64,000 nt of DNA, from assembly GCA_019055375.1 (NCBI GenBank), contig JAHQIW010004353.1:1-64000 (forward strand). The letters are read 5' to 3'. The DNA comes from Parelaphostrongylus tenuis (taxonomy: Eukaryota; Nematoda; Chromadorea; Rhabditida; Metastrongylidae). Shown in pieces: positions 10,560-23,110 of this stretch; the stretch's first letter is position 1; the number at the start of each line of letters is the position of its first letter. The notes under the pieces are model-generated. The model did no database searches. It was not told the origin of the DNA and saw only the letters and a list, made by a program, of their open reading frames with translations. The translations under genes and the position numbers were made by a program.

Positions 10560-13500
10560 TCGCCTCCAATCACGTCTTCCTACTCCAAATTTGATCGCCT
10601 TCACTGATTGACTCACCATTTCACTTCGTTTACGACAGCATACAACATCTGAGGTACAAAAGCAAGAGTTTTGCTTAATTGCTGCTTTGTGGAGCTTTGA
10701 AATTGGTCTAACCGGAGTTGGACCTAGTTGAGGTCGTTACCCCATCTATCATTCTTCGGCTCTTGTGGACTAGGGAGAGATTTGTCACCTTGAGACTATT
10801 CGATATTAAGACGATGGTGATCTGTGGTGCGCGGTTTACTCTTGGCTGGCTTTCTAAGTAAAAACGTCGGACTCCGTTATAATCGAGAGGATCTGCCAAA
10901 AGTATGGACCGCCTTCTGTACATCGTCTTTCGATACTCAGAAAATCTCCCTATCCCGATGAAGACATTAACCTCCAGGAGGCTCATAACATAATGGCTCT
11001 TACATGTTCTAGTCTGAACTACAAGCCATGTTCAACATTAAACTACCTGAAAGACAGACTGCCTCAATATATTTTATTTTAATTATGCAGAATCGATGAA
11101 GATGTAAGGTTTATTCCAACGATACTCTTACATTATCTCCACACTGTTTGAGGTTTTTGATAAAACGTACTTTTACTTATATTTGACATGACAGTAGCCA
11201 TTCGATAGCCAAAATTAAACGAATTTTAATGATACATTTCATGTTTCTGGTGACTTGTTTCTTGCGGTGTAACAGATGATGTAAAATTTGGCTTCACATT
11301 TAAGAAATTTCGCCGTTTCGATGTTTTTTCCACGAATAATCGATAATCAGTCGACACCACAAACCTCTGTAATTTCAAAAATATAGTTGGTTTTTGAAAT
11401 AAACTCCTTGAGGCGTTGTAACAGTCAAAAGAAGATTGGACTTCGCACTAGAAAGAGAACATCTCACAACATCAGACCCAATCCTCCGCGCTTTTTGCAA
11501 CATAACGATTATGTGCGAAAACTGATCTTCTTAAACTGCCAGCACTCTTATGAGTCCATCTTAAAAAACGGTTACAATATTAAAGCTGATGAGATTTGCG
11601 CTACTGAATGATTGTTAAATTTCGAGCGGAAAAGCTTTGTTAAACGAAAAATGCTTGGAAATGGAAAGTATTCTTATTTCCACTGCTAGTGCGCAATAAG
11701 GATATTATTTTCATAACAAAGTGGACTTCTAGAAATGGCGAGACTTTGGACATCGAATGAATACCAAAATTTTGCAAAAAAATAGAAAACGCGTTCTTCT
11801 GTAAAGGTTGAAACAGGATGCGAATATCAAAAACGATTCAAATTTGCAAAACGCAATTTTTCTTTTGACTGTTGCAGTGTTCTGAAGAGTCCTCTGCCAA
11901 AACTAAGTATACCGTTGAATTTAATAAGATTTGCTCTATTCAGTGATTATTGACTTCTTATAAAAAAATTTGGCTGTTATTTAGTTAGGCGAAGGCAAAT
12001 GAATATTCGAAATCATTGCCTTGAGAAATAATTTCATAGAAATGTTAGCAATTATTCCGAAAGCGTAAACCTCCGGCTAAAGCCAAACGTAGCCGGCTTT
12101 TCGATGCTCTCTTTTATAGCGCCGTGAAATCAAAATGAAATCATGTTTCGTACGACCACGCGTTTTTATTTCTTATCTCGCCTATATTTCGTTGAACAAA
12201 ACTCCTTACTCAGTGTGCTAGCATTTTTTTTCGATAGCACAAGTTTCGAAAAACTCGAAATCTGGTTGCCATTTGAAAAAGCTCTTTTTATAGCGCAGTA
12301 GAAGGAAGAAAAGTTTTGCGCCTCACAGATTGTCTGACGGAGCTCTTTCTTCAGGCCATTAGTAATGATCGGATAGCGTAGGTTCCAGTGATTCCAGCGC
12401 TAAGCTTATTTTCAATGAAAGACCGTCTCACTGCAGTGTAGCGCAAAAAATACGATCGAAGTTCGCATACTTGGTAGCTTTGTTCACCGGCAATTCCTCC
12501 GGAGAGAAGGGGTGAGGCGATCGACTGGGGCGGGTTGGATCTGTAATATGTAACTTGTCTTCATTTAAAATTCTTGTTTGCTTTTGCAGAGAACTCCATA
12601 TGAAAACAATCGATTCAGATACTACGAAACTCTTTTTACATATTCATATGCTTTATGTGCTTCCAGCGAATTATACGCATGAGGAAAATGAAGGCACGCG
12701 GAAGGTGTAAACACAATGTTATTTCGAATTTCACAGCGTTATAAAAGGCTTCTTTGAAAAGCCGGCTACGTGAGGTTGTAGCCAGGTTTCTAAGCTTTCA
12801 AATAATTTTCAACACTTTCTTGAAAAGTTCTTCTCAAAGGAAAGGGATGATCTGCTTTTCATTTCTCTCTCTCTAGCATATAAGTAGCGAAAATTTTTTC
12901 GGCGAGAAATTTTGAAAGTAAGCAAAATCATTTTGATCGTTATAGCATGAACAACAGGTCATTTGAAAATTAGAATCCATCGTTCAAATTCACTTAAATT
13001 AGCTGACAAATGACTACTAAAACGTTTTACGAAAACAAAAGAGCGTTTTTAGCAAAGGGATCAAGCGGGTAGGAGACAACGGAAAAGTACCGCTCTCACG
13101 ATGCGCTGTTTAGGTGCCGAACGCGGAGCAAAATTCCGTGTAGAACAAGGAACTCCGTATAGACTTCGTCTCGAGTTTTTCGTCCAGCGAGAGGGTGTTA
13201 AGGATTTAAGGTGGACAAACTGTTTTGTTTTTTATAGACATGCGGATGATTTACATTAGGCAGCACGAAGATGCATATTGAAATCGGAAATACGATTTCC
13301 CTGGTATTGATTCGAACAGAGAAAGAAGAAACCCAAAAAAGCATATCTTATGCATCGTAGCAATTTGCGAATTTTTGATTTGTCGTGAGCATTTATATAG
13401 ACTCTTTGAATGTTTACAGATATACTCAAACAAGTTACCACGGAATTCCGCGCCGTGTTGAAACATCTCTCCACTTTCTTGGAGACTACAAGGCAGGAAA

Positions 13501-14289
13501 TCAGATTAAAACTTACACCTTCGAACCAAAATTGGCCCCAGAAGGTCAGAAGTGAATTCCATTATTTCAACTAGACAACACTGACCATATGAACTGATTC
13601 ACTGCAATCAGTAGTGGATTAAAAAATAACGTTTATTGCAGGCATTTTCCGCCGAGGTAACTATTTCGTAGAATCCCAACTTTTCGATGGACATGGTATT
13701 GTGTGGCTGACTTGGAAATGGGTACTAAAAGTTGTAAGGAAATTATAGACTCTCATCCCACCTGTTTTCGACATACTCTTTCCTCTCATTCACACCGATT
13801 TTGTTCTTCAAAAGATTGTCCATCGAAGCCTGGTTTTTGGTGAAAAAAAGCGACCAAAGAACATGGTTATCGCCGGTTTTTTCGAGTTGAAATAGTTTTT
13901 TGAACCTTCATGTACGATATGTGCACCATGGTGTATATAGGTAATATGACTGTGGTCAATCAAAACGATTTCTCAAATCCTCTTATTCCATTCATTCTGT
14001 GCCTTTTTTACTTTGATACTGAGTGTGTGGAAGGATGTTCCCAATAAAGATGTTCATCAAGCTTAAGACATATGGCGGTTCGACAAACAATTTGAAATGA
14101 TCAAAAACTTGGCATTGCTCATTGCATCGAATGTTCATTGCGTTCTTCTTTTCATACAGTGTCTTTTTCGTTAGACACAGTTTGCGAGAGGCTGGTTATT
14201 TCTATTCAAACTCGATGGCTGACGCTGCGCCGTTTCACTCGTTCACAATAAGAATCTACCATATTATATTATAATAGCGACTTGGCAAC
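10560..14289. other. Long stretch without a recognised gene
   Basis: Mostly AT-rich sequence. A minus-strand open frame at 10,708-10,986 is composition-plausible but has no splice or homology support. Around 12,100-12,300 there are repeated words of the type TTTTATAGCGC, also seen near 17.8 and 22.3 kb, that mark another dispersed repeat. Confidence 0.35.
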
Positions 14290-14500
14290 TTGATCGTGTG
14301 GTTGCGATGCTCATGGCGGAGTGGGCAAACCAAATTTTGTCTCAAGCGGTCTTTAAAAATCACTAACGAACGCCTTATGGAACGCCACAGACAAGCTATC
14401 CTCGCGAAAGAAGATCTGCTGAACCAGTATTCTTCGGCGTTCAAGAAGAAGATGAAAAAATGATTCAAATGTTAGGTGTATTGAGATCCGCACTGGGAAA
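14290..14500 (+). repeat. Dispersed repeat shared with 32.7-32.9 kb
   Basis: The words ATGGAACGCCACAGACAAGC, AGTATTCT and GAAGAAGATGAAAAAA recur in the same order at about 32,790-32,935, ending in both copies near GGATCCGC or a close variant. The order fits a 3'-truncated retroelement or its untranslated tail, but the class is inferred. Confidence 0.4.
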
Positions 14501-14684
14501 CAAACGGATTAATAAAGTTGAAGAAAACTTATGGTATACTTTGTGAACATAACAAAAATCTGATACTAAATCAATTCAGGAGTGATATCTTCCGTGTCAA
14601 GTGTTTCTTAAGGCCACTCTCAATAAATAAAGTGCTTGACGGTTATTTTTAAGCTATACATATTGTTTGTTATGGGCATTTGTA

Positions 14685-14885
14685 CGGTGCACTACACCTG
14701 TTTGGGCCTTCCAGTCTCGTCAGCTGCACTGTGCCTTCGTTCAGTCGGTTCCTCCAGGACCTTTCCTTAACATAACTATCAGGCACATTGTAATATGAGC
14801 ACGGTCTCAAGAAACACTTCAAGGAAAAATCATGATATTCTACAATTACCATTCAAAAGCAATCGAGTGTACAACACTGCCCCTT
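14685..14885 (+). repeat. Divergent copy of repeat family A
   Basis: Contains family words such as GTACGGTGC, a GTCTCATCAG-like segment and CAATCGAGTGTACAACACTG. It is closest to the variant copies at 43.8 and 58.9 kb. Confidence 0.45.
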
Positions 14886-14889
14886 AGGT

Positions 14890-17800
14890 GATTTTATTAT
14901 TTACCGGCACGTGTAAAACGTTTTTTGACGATATCCTTATGTAAAGGGGTGGGGAGGGGGCAATGTGCTCAATGTGTATGTTATGTAATTTCTAAACTAA
15001 TCTTTCTTGTTCTCTTATGTAGCAGCAGATAATTTTGGAAATATAATCCGTTTCTAAAAGTCAATTTCCTAGTGTCTCTACAATGCATCATGTGAATAGG
15101 AAACTATCAGAGTTTTTATAATATCATATGATAATGCGCTTCTGTGATAATGGTCATAGCATCTATTAACCTCTTTACCAAAAATTTTACAAAAGGAAGA
15201 GAACAAAGAGCACGATACTTTCAATAGTAGGTAAACGACAATGAGGAACAAGCGATATTTTATTAACCTCTCTTAGACTTTTGAAACGAAGAGAAATTTA
15301 GCTAATGAATCAAAAATTTCGCTCCCAACGGAATCTGCATGAAAATTGTAATCACCAGCCTCTTCTACTTGCTTTGATTCTTCAGACTTTGCATGCTGTT
15401 CGTTCTGTATGAACATGTAGTCTCTGATACACATCAACAAATAGAGTCGAACGAAAAACTCATATGCTTATCCTGAAGAGATTTTGTGAAGACGCTGCTA
15501 CATTAAGGATCAAGTTCTCAGCTATTTTTAGGAAAAGTTCCTGTTCATTTCGGTAAAGTTCTGGAAAGATTTCGGTTATAGAAAGATGAAGAAATAGACG
15601 TGTAGACATTATAGGTATGCCTCACCATTTAGCGTTCGTTTGAAAAACACGAATACATCCTCTCCCTTTGCTCCATCAAATTTCGTAGTGATTCAGTCAC
15701 CTGTAATAAATTCCTATAGGAATCTTTACCTTTTTTTACACATTATAAAGTACAATATGATGCATAAGCTTTTGAAAGTAGATATAATTACTCCACATTT
15801 ATAAATCACTAATCGCTCATTGCATTTCTACATAATACATTCTTCGACATCCCATGTATGCATTCGTTTCCTCATCCATATGTGTAGGTCATTGGATAAC
15901 ATCGTCCAAACTCGAGGTAGTTCTGATTTTTTTTTGCTAGAGCTCCCCTTTAACCATGTAGGTTATCTTCGTATTTAGAGAGGTCGACATTGGTAGGGCT
16001 GGTTATCAAAACAAACAAGGCGATGTTGTGAAACTGCTATTCTGCTTAGATGCAGTTATTTCGTATGTCATCGGCCGAACATCGGGAATCTACAAGCTAA
16101 TTTTGAGGACCATCTCTTGAAAAACTTACAACGATTTTAGGCTGGTTATAGTGACGCTCTTCAATAGATCGGAAATCGCATCACACTGCTTCATGAGCTC
16201 AAACATATAAATGAGACGGAAGGAGTCTAAGGTGTTATCGTCAAGACATGGACCAGGGATGCAATTCAGAAGACGACGTTATACGTCATTCAACAATCAT
16301 CTTTTCAAACACTAAATTTGCGGTTGCAGCAAACGAAATCAGATGCAATGTGTATGTGAAGATAAATATGACTACTTTAAACTGATTACCCCTATATAGG
16401 TTAAGATGCAAATTCACTTTTTGTACAAAGTTCTAAGTGCTGCATATAACTCAACATTCTTCGGTTTATAGTTATAACATCATACCACCGCGAAAAAGCG
16501 GTTGAATAGCAAAACTCTGGTGGATTAAGTGCAATATTGCTGAAGTTAGTAACTTCAATGAATGACGATTTGATGACGCTGTCCGACTTTTCATGCTCAC
16601 CGTCATCATGATGTTTATCTTTTACAATAATCCATACAATTTAAAGTCGTCTTTCAACATAAGTAGAACTCAATTAAAAGAGAATGTGGACACGTACAAG
16701 CGTCTACCTTATGCCTGCTGAGCATGAAATTTTGTTTAGTATCCAATGGATGTTGACCCCACGTTGGCAGAACATTACTCGTTTACTCATAAATTAATGC
16801 ATTACAAATCAGCTGAAGACAAGCTTCCTTGCAGGATGTTCGCGAAGACGGTCTACTCGGTAGCTCTATTTCCTTTGTTTTTGACACCCCGTTCAATCGC
16901 CAATTGTAAGCAGCACTTGCTATTAGAAATTGCCATGCTTTCGTTCAACTTGATTTACGACGTGGCGTACAAACATGCTTTGCCGTTTACGTGACCTCAT
17001 TTTTGTAATCTTGATGATTTTACATTGGTAGCGGCGGAACAAGATAGGCCAGTCCACATAGTAAGAAGATCGGATGACAGATGAGCGAAACGAATTTTAG
17101 AATGGATCCTACGAGAGTACCTCCGTTCTCGAGGACAATCACCCACACGTTGAGAGCACATGTTCTCTCAAAGTGTCCGTTTTGTTGATCATCTTTAATC
17201 GTATCTATCGATATTCGACAGATCACGATATGATGTTATCCTCAGCCGCCGTGCACGAGTCAAAACAACGATGGATGACGATCGAGAAAAGAAGAAAATG
17301 ATTGGAAATGTGCTAGGGTCAGCATAACTCGTGAAGAGAGACAGTCAAAGTATTCAAGTATCTAAGTAATATGACGCAATATACTGTATTTTGGTGGCGC
17401 TGATCGACCTTTGATCGAGGCGCAAAGTATGCAAGTTTCACAAGCCGACAATAAAGTGGCAATAATCTAATATTGAAAAGTGGACACGGAGCACGATGTT
17501 CGTTTGCTCATTGCTCTTCGATGCAGTCGTGGACTCCTCACCAAAGCATTCATCCTCAGGCTGTTTTCAAAGCTAAGTCGCTGTAATTCTTGTTCTACGG
17601 AACAAAAATTTACATAACCAGTGCAATGCGATGATTGCCCTGTTAAGGACGAGTGTGATAATACAAATGATGTGTTAATTTTATTACTCTTCCATTAGAC
17701 ATCATGGGAGAAGAACCGACCTCTTTCACTGGACAACGAATTTTTATAAAAGTTTCACTAACCATTCAAAGCTTAAATCTCAAATTATTGTGCGGCGTGT

Positions 17801-20285
17801 TCCTTTATCGAAAAGAAAACCTTTTCATCACGCTGTAGCATTTTAAGTAATGTTAAGTTTTATACCGCAAACGCGCTCCAACTATTACTTCGCTGGAAGC
17901 ATGAACAGCATATGAATGTGTAGAGGAAATATCACGGCAACAGAGTCGCACGTTTTATTCAAAATTTCCTTTAAGGCAGATAAAAATCTCAAATTAAACA
18001 ACAAATATTGCACTAAATATGTGAGCCGCGCCAACGCGGTCCATCGATCGAATGCTAAGCGCCGTATAAAATCTATCACCAACAGACATCCAGTCCACAC
18101 ACCGAAATGTTCTCGTATATTTGTGTATATAAATATATAAAAGATAAAAATGTATAAAAATAAACGTATTTATAAACAAACCAAGCGTATATGAATGTAT
18201 ATGTGAAATTCGATCTTGTTTTTCCTGCCACACAACAGTGAGCCAGTCTTTCACCTGTAGATAAGCAGAGCACTGGAATCGTCGAACCTTACACTATTGA
18301 ACTGTTAGTAATAAATCTGAGTACAGAGTTGTGTCTTGTAAGGAATATTCGTGTGTGTGTAACACAAGTGTTTTTTTCTGCTACATCATTATAAAAAAAC
18401 TTTTACAAGAAGCGGCCATGTAGCGCATCAGTCACTGAAGTGAGCTAATGAGTGATCAATTAGCACTTTTATGGAAGAGTCTTGTCCAGCAAGGTGCACC
18501 ATTTTTCATCTCGTGCTCTCTAACGAAAAACAACCTTGATTTGGACGAAAACTGACTTTTTGGCGTTCAACAGAATGCTAGCAATGAAATGTACTGGAAA
18601 ATATACAAAATTGCAACTTGGACAATTTGGCATACGTCCTCGAGCTCGTCTTCATCTCAGAGAGATGCTTAGATTCATGAATTTTGCGGTGATGTTGGGC
18701 TTTTTTGGCAACGTCGGTTTCGCCTTCATTAATTACTTTATAAGAAGCTGGTAACAAATGTATGGAATAAAACGTCCCAAAAAACAATAATAGTTAGATA
18801 AATTACGACCAGTGTCAGATTCATCGATCTTATTATGAGCTAGTAGTTTTTGAGAGCTCGAAGAAGACTATTGGAATTTGATAGCGACATTTCATGAACA
18901 TGTAGGCAACATTATATAGGAAACAATAAATGAAAATAATAACTGGAAACATTTCATGCAGTTTCTTGAAATTCCTATTTTCTAATAATTCCCCACTTTT
19001 GTGTTATTCGCAGTTTCAAGTATGATGGGAAATAAGACTCATTTTACATCAACTATTGGCAATAATTCAAATAACAACATAATTATGTATTTTGATATTT
19101 CTGTAATTTTCTAAATCTTCTCACTCCTTACAATAATTCTATAACGAGAATTCAATTTGATCTGCATCATATTCTGAAGAAAGAAATTTCGAATCCTGAA
19201 GGAAGCCAAACAGAGCTCAGGTAGGAACACTGGGAGAGATAAGAAAGCCGTTCCGAGGTGTTATTGATATTATTTATTAAATGCTAACGAAGCATACAAC
19301 AATACAGTTAGCATGCAACATGAATATACAATGTTCGAGGTGACTAACGTTCCGGCGGGTCACTTTTTTCAGAGCATGAAAGGATATTATTTATCCACAA
19401 TCCACTAAGTCAAAACCTCCGTAACCCTAGTAAAACACGTTAGAAACAAATTTGGATCGCACAGTCTTCATTTTAAAAAGCTCACGTTTTGATGTTTTGG
19501 GTCTATCACTTATTCATTGAAGACCAGCCGCTTAGAATCAGTGCATCAATGGGCTGCGCCTAACTCATGCAAGAAAGATCAGCTTGAGGTATTGTTCCAG
19601 GTCACGCGTGATTACCAGGCACTCCTCTTTTCCTTTCATTTTTGGGAATTTGCTATGTATCCGAAAGGCGTCCAAGGATTTGGCGCAGATATTTTTGATT
19701 CCTGAGGCCGAATTTGGTCGTGAATTTGACTGCGTACATTACGCCTGCATGTTTTTGGTCAATAGTGGTCATAACACCAATCAACACCTCGGAGCGTTTT
19801 AAATAGAAGAAAATACTCATTTATTCAAACTATGCCGAGGTTAATAGCTAGTCGGTTTTAAGGTAAGAAAGCTTCATGTGTCTCTAACGAATAGTAGAAA
19901 GTGGATCAGACGATGGTGAAATTGTTGATAATGAGGTTAATTGCTAGTAGATAAGTGTGGCTTTTCATAATCCTTTGGACTTGTGTGATTATGATACGTG
20001 ATCCTTTCAGAACGGAGTGTACACATCTGGATACACAATTTTCTGGAGGCCTTTCTCGTAGGAAGGATATTGTTTTAAAACATATAGTAATTGTCCGAGA
20101 GATCAAACCTCGTAACATTCAATATTGTATGATTTCTGAAGTTACCACGTTGCAGCAGCGAAAACAATACGATATGTTATACGTTTCAGACTCACCATGC
20201 TTTGTTTTCTTGACTGAGACTTGTGGATGGCTATTTATCCGACTACTGGTAACCATGTGGTAGGAAAAAAACTGCATAAAGTGCT
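14890..20285. other. Long stretch without a recognised gene
   Basis: No exon supported. A short repeat at about 17,245-17,395 (GGATGACGATCGAGAAAAGA, then GTGAAGAGAGACAGTC) matches a segment at 29,895-29,995 and, more weakly, the retroelement 5' region at 42.9-43.1 kb. TTTTATAGCGC-type repeat words occur near 17,750-17,830. The rest shows nothing I can name. Confidence 0.35.
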
Positions 20286-20289
20286 GTAT

Positions 20290-22240
20290 CAAGTTTCACG
20301 CACGAGCTGAAGTTTCATACGGTATGCCCATAAAGTCGAAGCGGCAATATGACACGTAAAAGGCCATAACTGCAAAATGGTAGAACAAAGTCTCTTCTTC
20401 TATCCTAATATCAGCGTCCTAGAACTTTTGCGGAACAGAAGAAATTAACTGACAAAATCGCAAACTTCTGAAGTGAATTTAAAAAAATCGCGACACTCAG
20501 CGCAACGCGAGAAATGCGCGATTTCTGTCATCTATTTAGAGCATTTTTCTCTTTCGAAAAAAAATTCTAGCATTTTTTTTGATTCTTTGATAGCGATCTT
20601 TCACTCACGTTCATGTGCTTCTGATTCGTTTGTCTCTGAATATAAAGCGCAATACTTGTTCTCTTCTCAAAAGCTAAACTCAGTTGTAGGATCACGGTTT
20701 TTTGATCTATCGATCAAGTAACAAAACCCTCTTAAATAGCCATTCTAAGACTCTAGCCGAACGAAAATTGCGTGTTGAAAGTGTAATCCTATTCCAATAT
20801 GCCGATTAATCACTTTCTGAGCCACGTATGCTTTGTGTTATATAAGGGGTGATTTATATAGCCCGATACACGTGTTTAGACATTGACAGTCTCATAAGTC
20901 GGGCGATACCCTTTTCATCTTCTGCCAATCCTCTCTCAAACCCCTATACGAAGAGTAGGCGACGACGAACATTTTGCACTATCTGTTCAGTGAAATTATC
21001 ACTGGATAGACAGTGATGTGCACTCGATTGTTCTTAGGTGGTATCGTTAATAAAACATACCTTTAGTTTCGAGTGTTTTCTTATGACCATGCTTATATTA
21101 CAGAGCGCATTCGTGGCTCAAAAAGTGATTATCTGGCATATTGAAATTTGAGCGTGGTCCTAAGAAAACACTCGAATCGAAAGGTGTTATCTTATTTTTA
21201 CTTGGGCATTAGCAAGATTTCTATCGAGTGACAATCAAAAGTCTAAGATAGAAGCGAAAAAGGCTCCGTCCTATAAGGGTTAGTATGGTGCTAGAAAAAA
21301 TTTTTCCTTTCTGCCTAAGGCGCACTTTTGTAACAGGTTGGACCGTAATTTTTCGCTTTGTTTCCTTGTCAAAGAAAGTCACGAAACGAACTGGTCCACG
21401 ATTTCACCACCAGGACCCAATGATGTCGCTTATTCAACCGTTCATAATGCCAGCTACCACGCTTGCATAAAAAACTCCACAAAATCTTTCACCACAATCT
21501 ATAACAAAAGTTGAGAGCTATTTTAGTTTTCACTAACAGGACTATGACCTCGGATACCGATCAGTATAAAGTGCTCACAGTATTTGAAACAAAAGGAGCT
21601 TTATCTCTCAAGGCTTCAAGCTTCTTTTCGGGGAAAAAACTATATATGTACCACCGAGAGATGGAAGAAAGCTCCAAGTATAGGCAACAATAGAAGATTA
21701 TCCAAGGGATTTCATTGCATAACTTGCAAAAGTTAGCGAGAATAACTTGACTGGCAGATCAGCCAGATTGTTGGATTGTTACATTTTGACATTGGCCGTG
21801 GCAATTATCACACAATCCATATGGCCACAAGAGTAAAACTGCACAGCAGCAAAAGGGTATGGATCTTCGAATATGCCAAAATGAATTAAACCTTACTAAG
21901 ACTCCGAATGCGAAGAAAAAGCTAAGATAAATGAGATAGAAATGGATTCTGAGATGCATTGATATCCGGCTAAAGTAAATGATAAACAGGCGGCTTGCCC
22001 ACCTGGTCAAGCTCATTGAGCAAAAAAAAAACTTCCCAAAATGGGTCTTTTGACTGTGCTGTTGCAGGTAAAATAAAATTGAAAAACACACATGGCGCGC
22101 ATTATCGCGCATAGTTCCATTATTGAAAATTTTTTCTTCAAGAATTTGCTATGTTCGCCGTATTAGAATCGTGAAAAAAACCTTTGTACTATGTTTATAT
22201 AAACTGACCCTTTTTTTATATTGCCAAATAAGCGCGTTAG
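20290..22240 (+). repeat. Left arm of a large inverted duplication
   Basis: This segment is repeated in inverted orientation at about 26,880-29,150. Matching points in order from outside to inside: the TGACACGTAAAAGGCCATAA region (20,350), the GATAGCGATCTTTCAC region (20,590), the CTAGCCGAACG region (20,755), the family A copy (20.85-21.19 kb), the CGCACTTTTG/GGTTGGACCG region (21.31 kb), GCGCGCATTATCGCGC (22.1 kb) and CGATTCTAATACGG in inverse (22.16 kb). The arms have diverged, with many substitutions and small indels, so the duplication is not recent. No intact gene lies in the arm. Confidence 0.75.
20845..21190 (+). repeat. Family A repeat copy inside the left arm
   Basis: Carries the family order: CCCGATACACGTGTTT, ACAGTCTCATAAGTC, GTAGGCGACGACGAAC, a TCAGTGAAATTATCACT segment, CACTCGATTG and CGAGTGTTTTCTTA. 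The mirrored arm carries the matching copy at 28.2-28.65 kb, so this insertion predates the duplication. Confidence 0.65.
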
Positions 22241-22849
22241 TAAGTCTAGGCAGCCTTGTCCTAAGAGCGTGAAACGTAGCGCTTCTTTCGCTCTTTCAGC
22301 GCTCTATAAAGACCTCTTCCGAAAACTGAACTCGGCTTTAGGATCAACTTAATTCATGCTATTAAAAAGTTGTCGAATCTATTGGATAACCATTCATCAA
22401 CCCTGGCCGCACAGGTGCAGTTTGTAGTAAACGTTGCAAAATCTTATTCACGCAGCTATTCACACACTTAAGTCGAAAAAACTGTGTATCAAGCGTGACT
22501 TTTAATTTCAATTTCGTTGCTACAGCGCACTAGAAAGGCCTTTCCAGCAAGCAGGCAGTGTGATGCGATCAGCGAAATTTATGCTAATGAATACTTATTA
22601 GTAGTCTGAAAAGGAACGATGAAAAAGACATTGTCTCTGAAGGGCTGAGAATAGAATATGATCAACAAACTGTAAAATTCGTCTTCTAGTAGACAAGCTG
22701 TGAGCATAAGAAGACCCATAAGAGCAACCTTTTTGGGATCCGTAGAAATGGCAGATGATAGTATAGACGCTGGCAGTTGAAAGTAGAGGCATAGCCCAAT
22801 TAGTGCCATTTCTCTTAAGAAATTCTATCTCGTAATTATTACTTGCGCC

Positions 22850-23110
22850 AACATGTCAAGTAGTCTCTTAAATGGGCTGACTTATAGAACACGACGCACG
22901 TTTTTCGAACTTGACCACCGCATCAGTCGGGCAGTACCCTTCTTATTCTGGCAATCCTCGCGGGGTGCGCAGTCCTCTATACTAACAGTAGGCGATGACG
23001 AACATTTTACACTGTCTATCATGAGAAGTTATCACCGAATAAACAATGTTGCACACTCGATTGCTCTTCGCTGGTGTTGTCAGTATATCATGCCTTTCGT
23101 TTCTTTCGTG
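22850..23110 (+). repeat. Family A repeat copy
   Basis: Starts near an AACATGTCA...GGGCTGACTTATAG segment, then GACCACCGCATCAGTCGG, GGGGTGCGCAGTCC, GTAGGCGATGACGAAC and CACTCGATTGCT, in the standard family order. Confidence 0.65.
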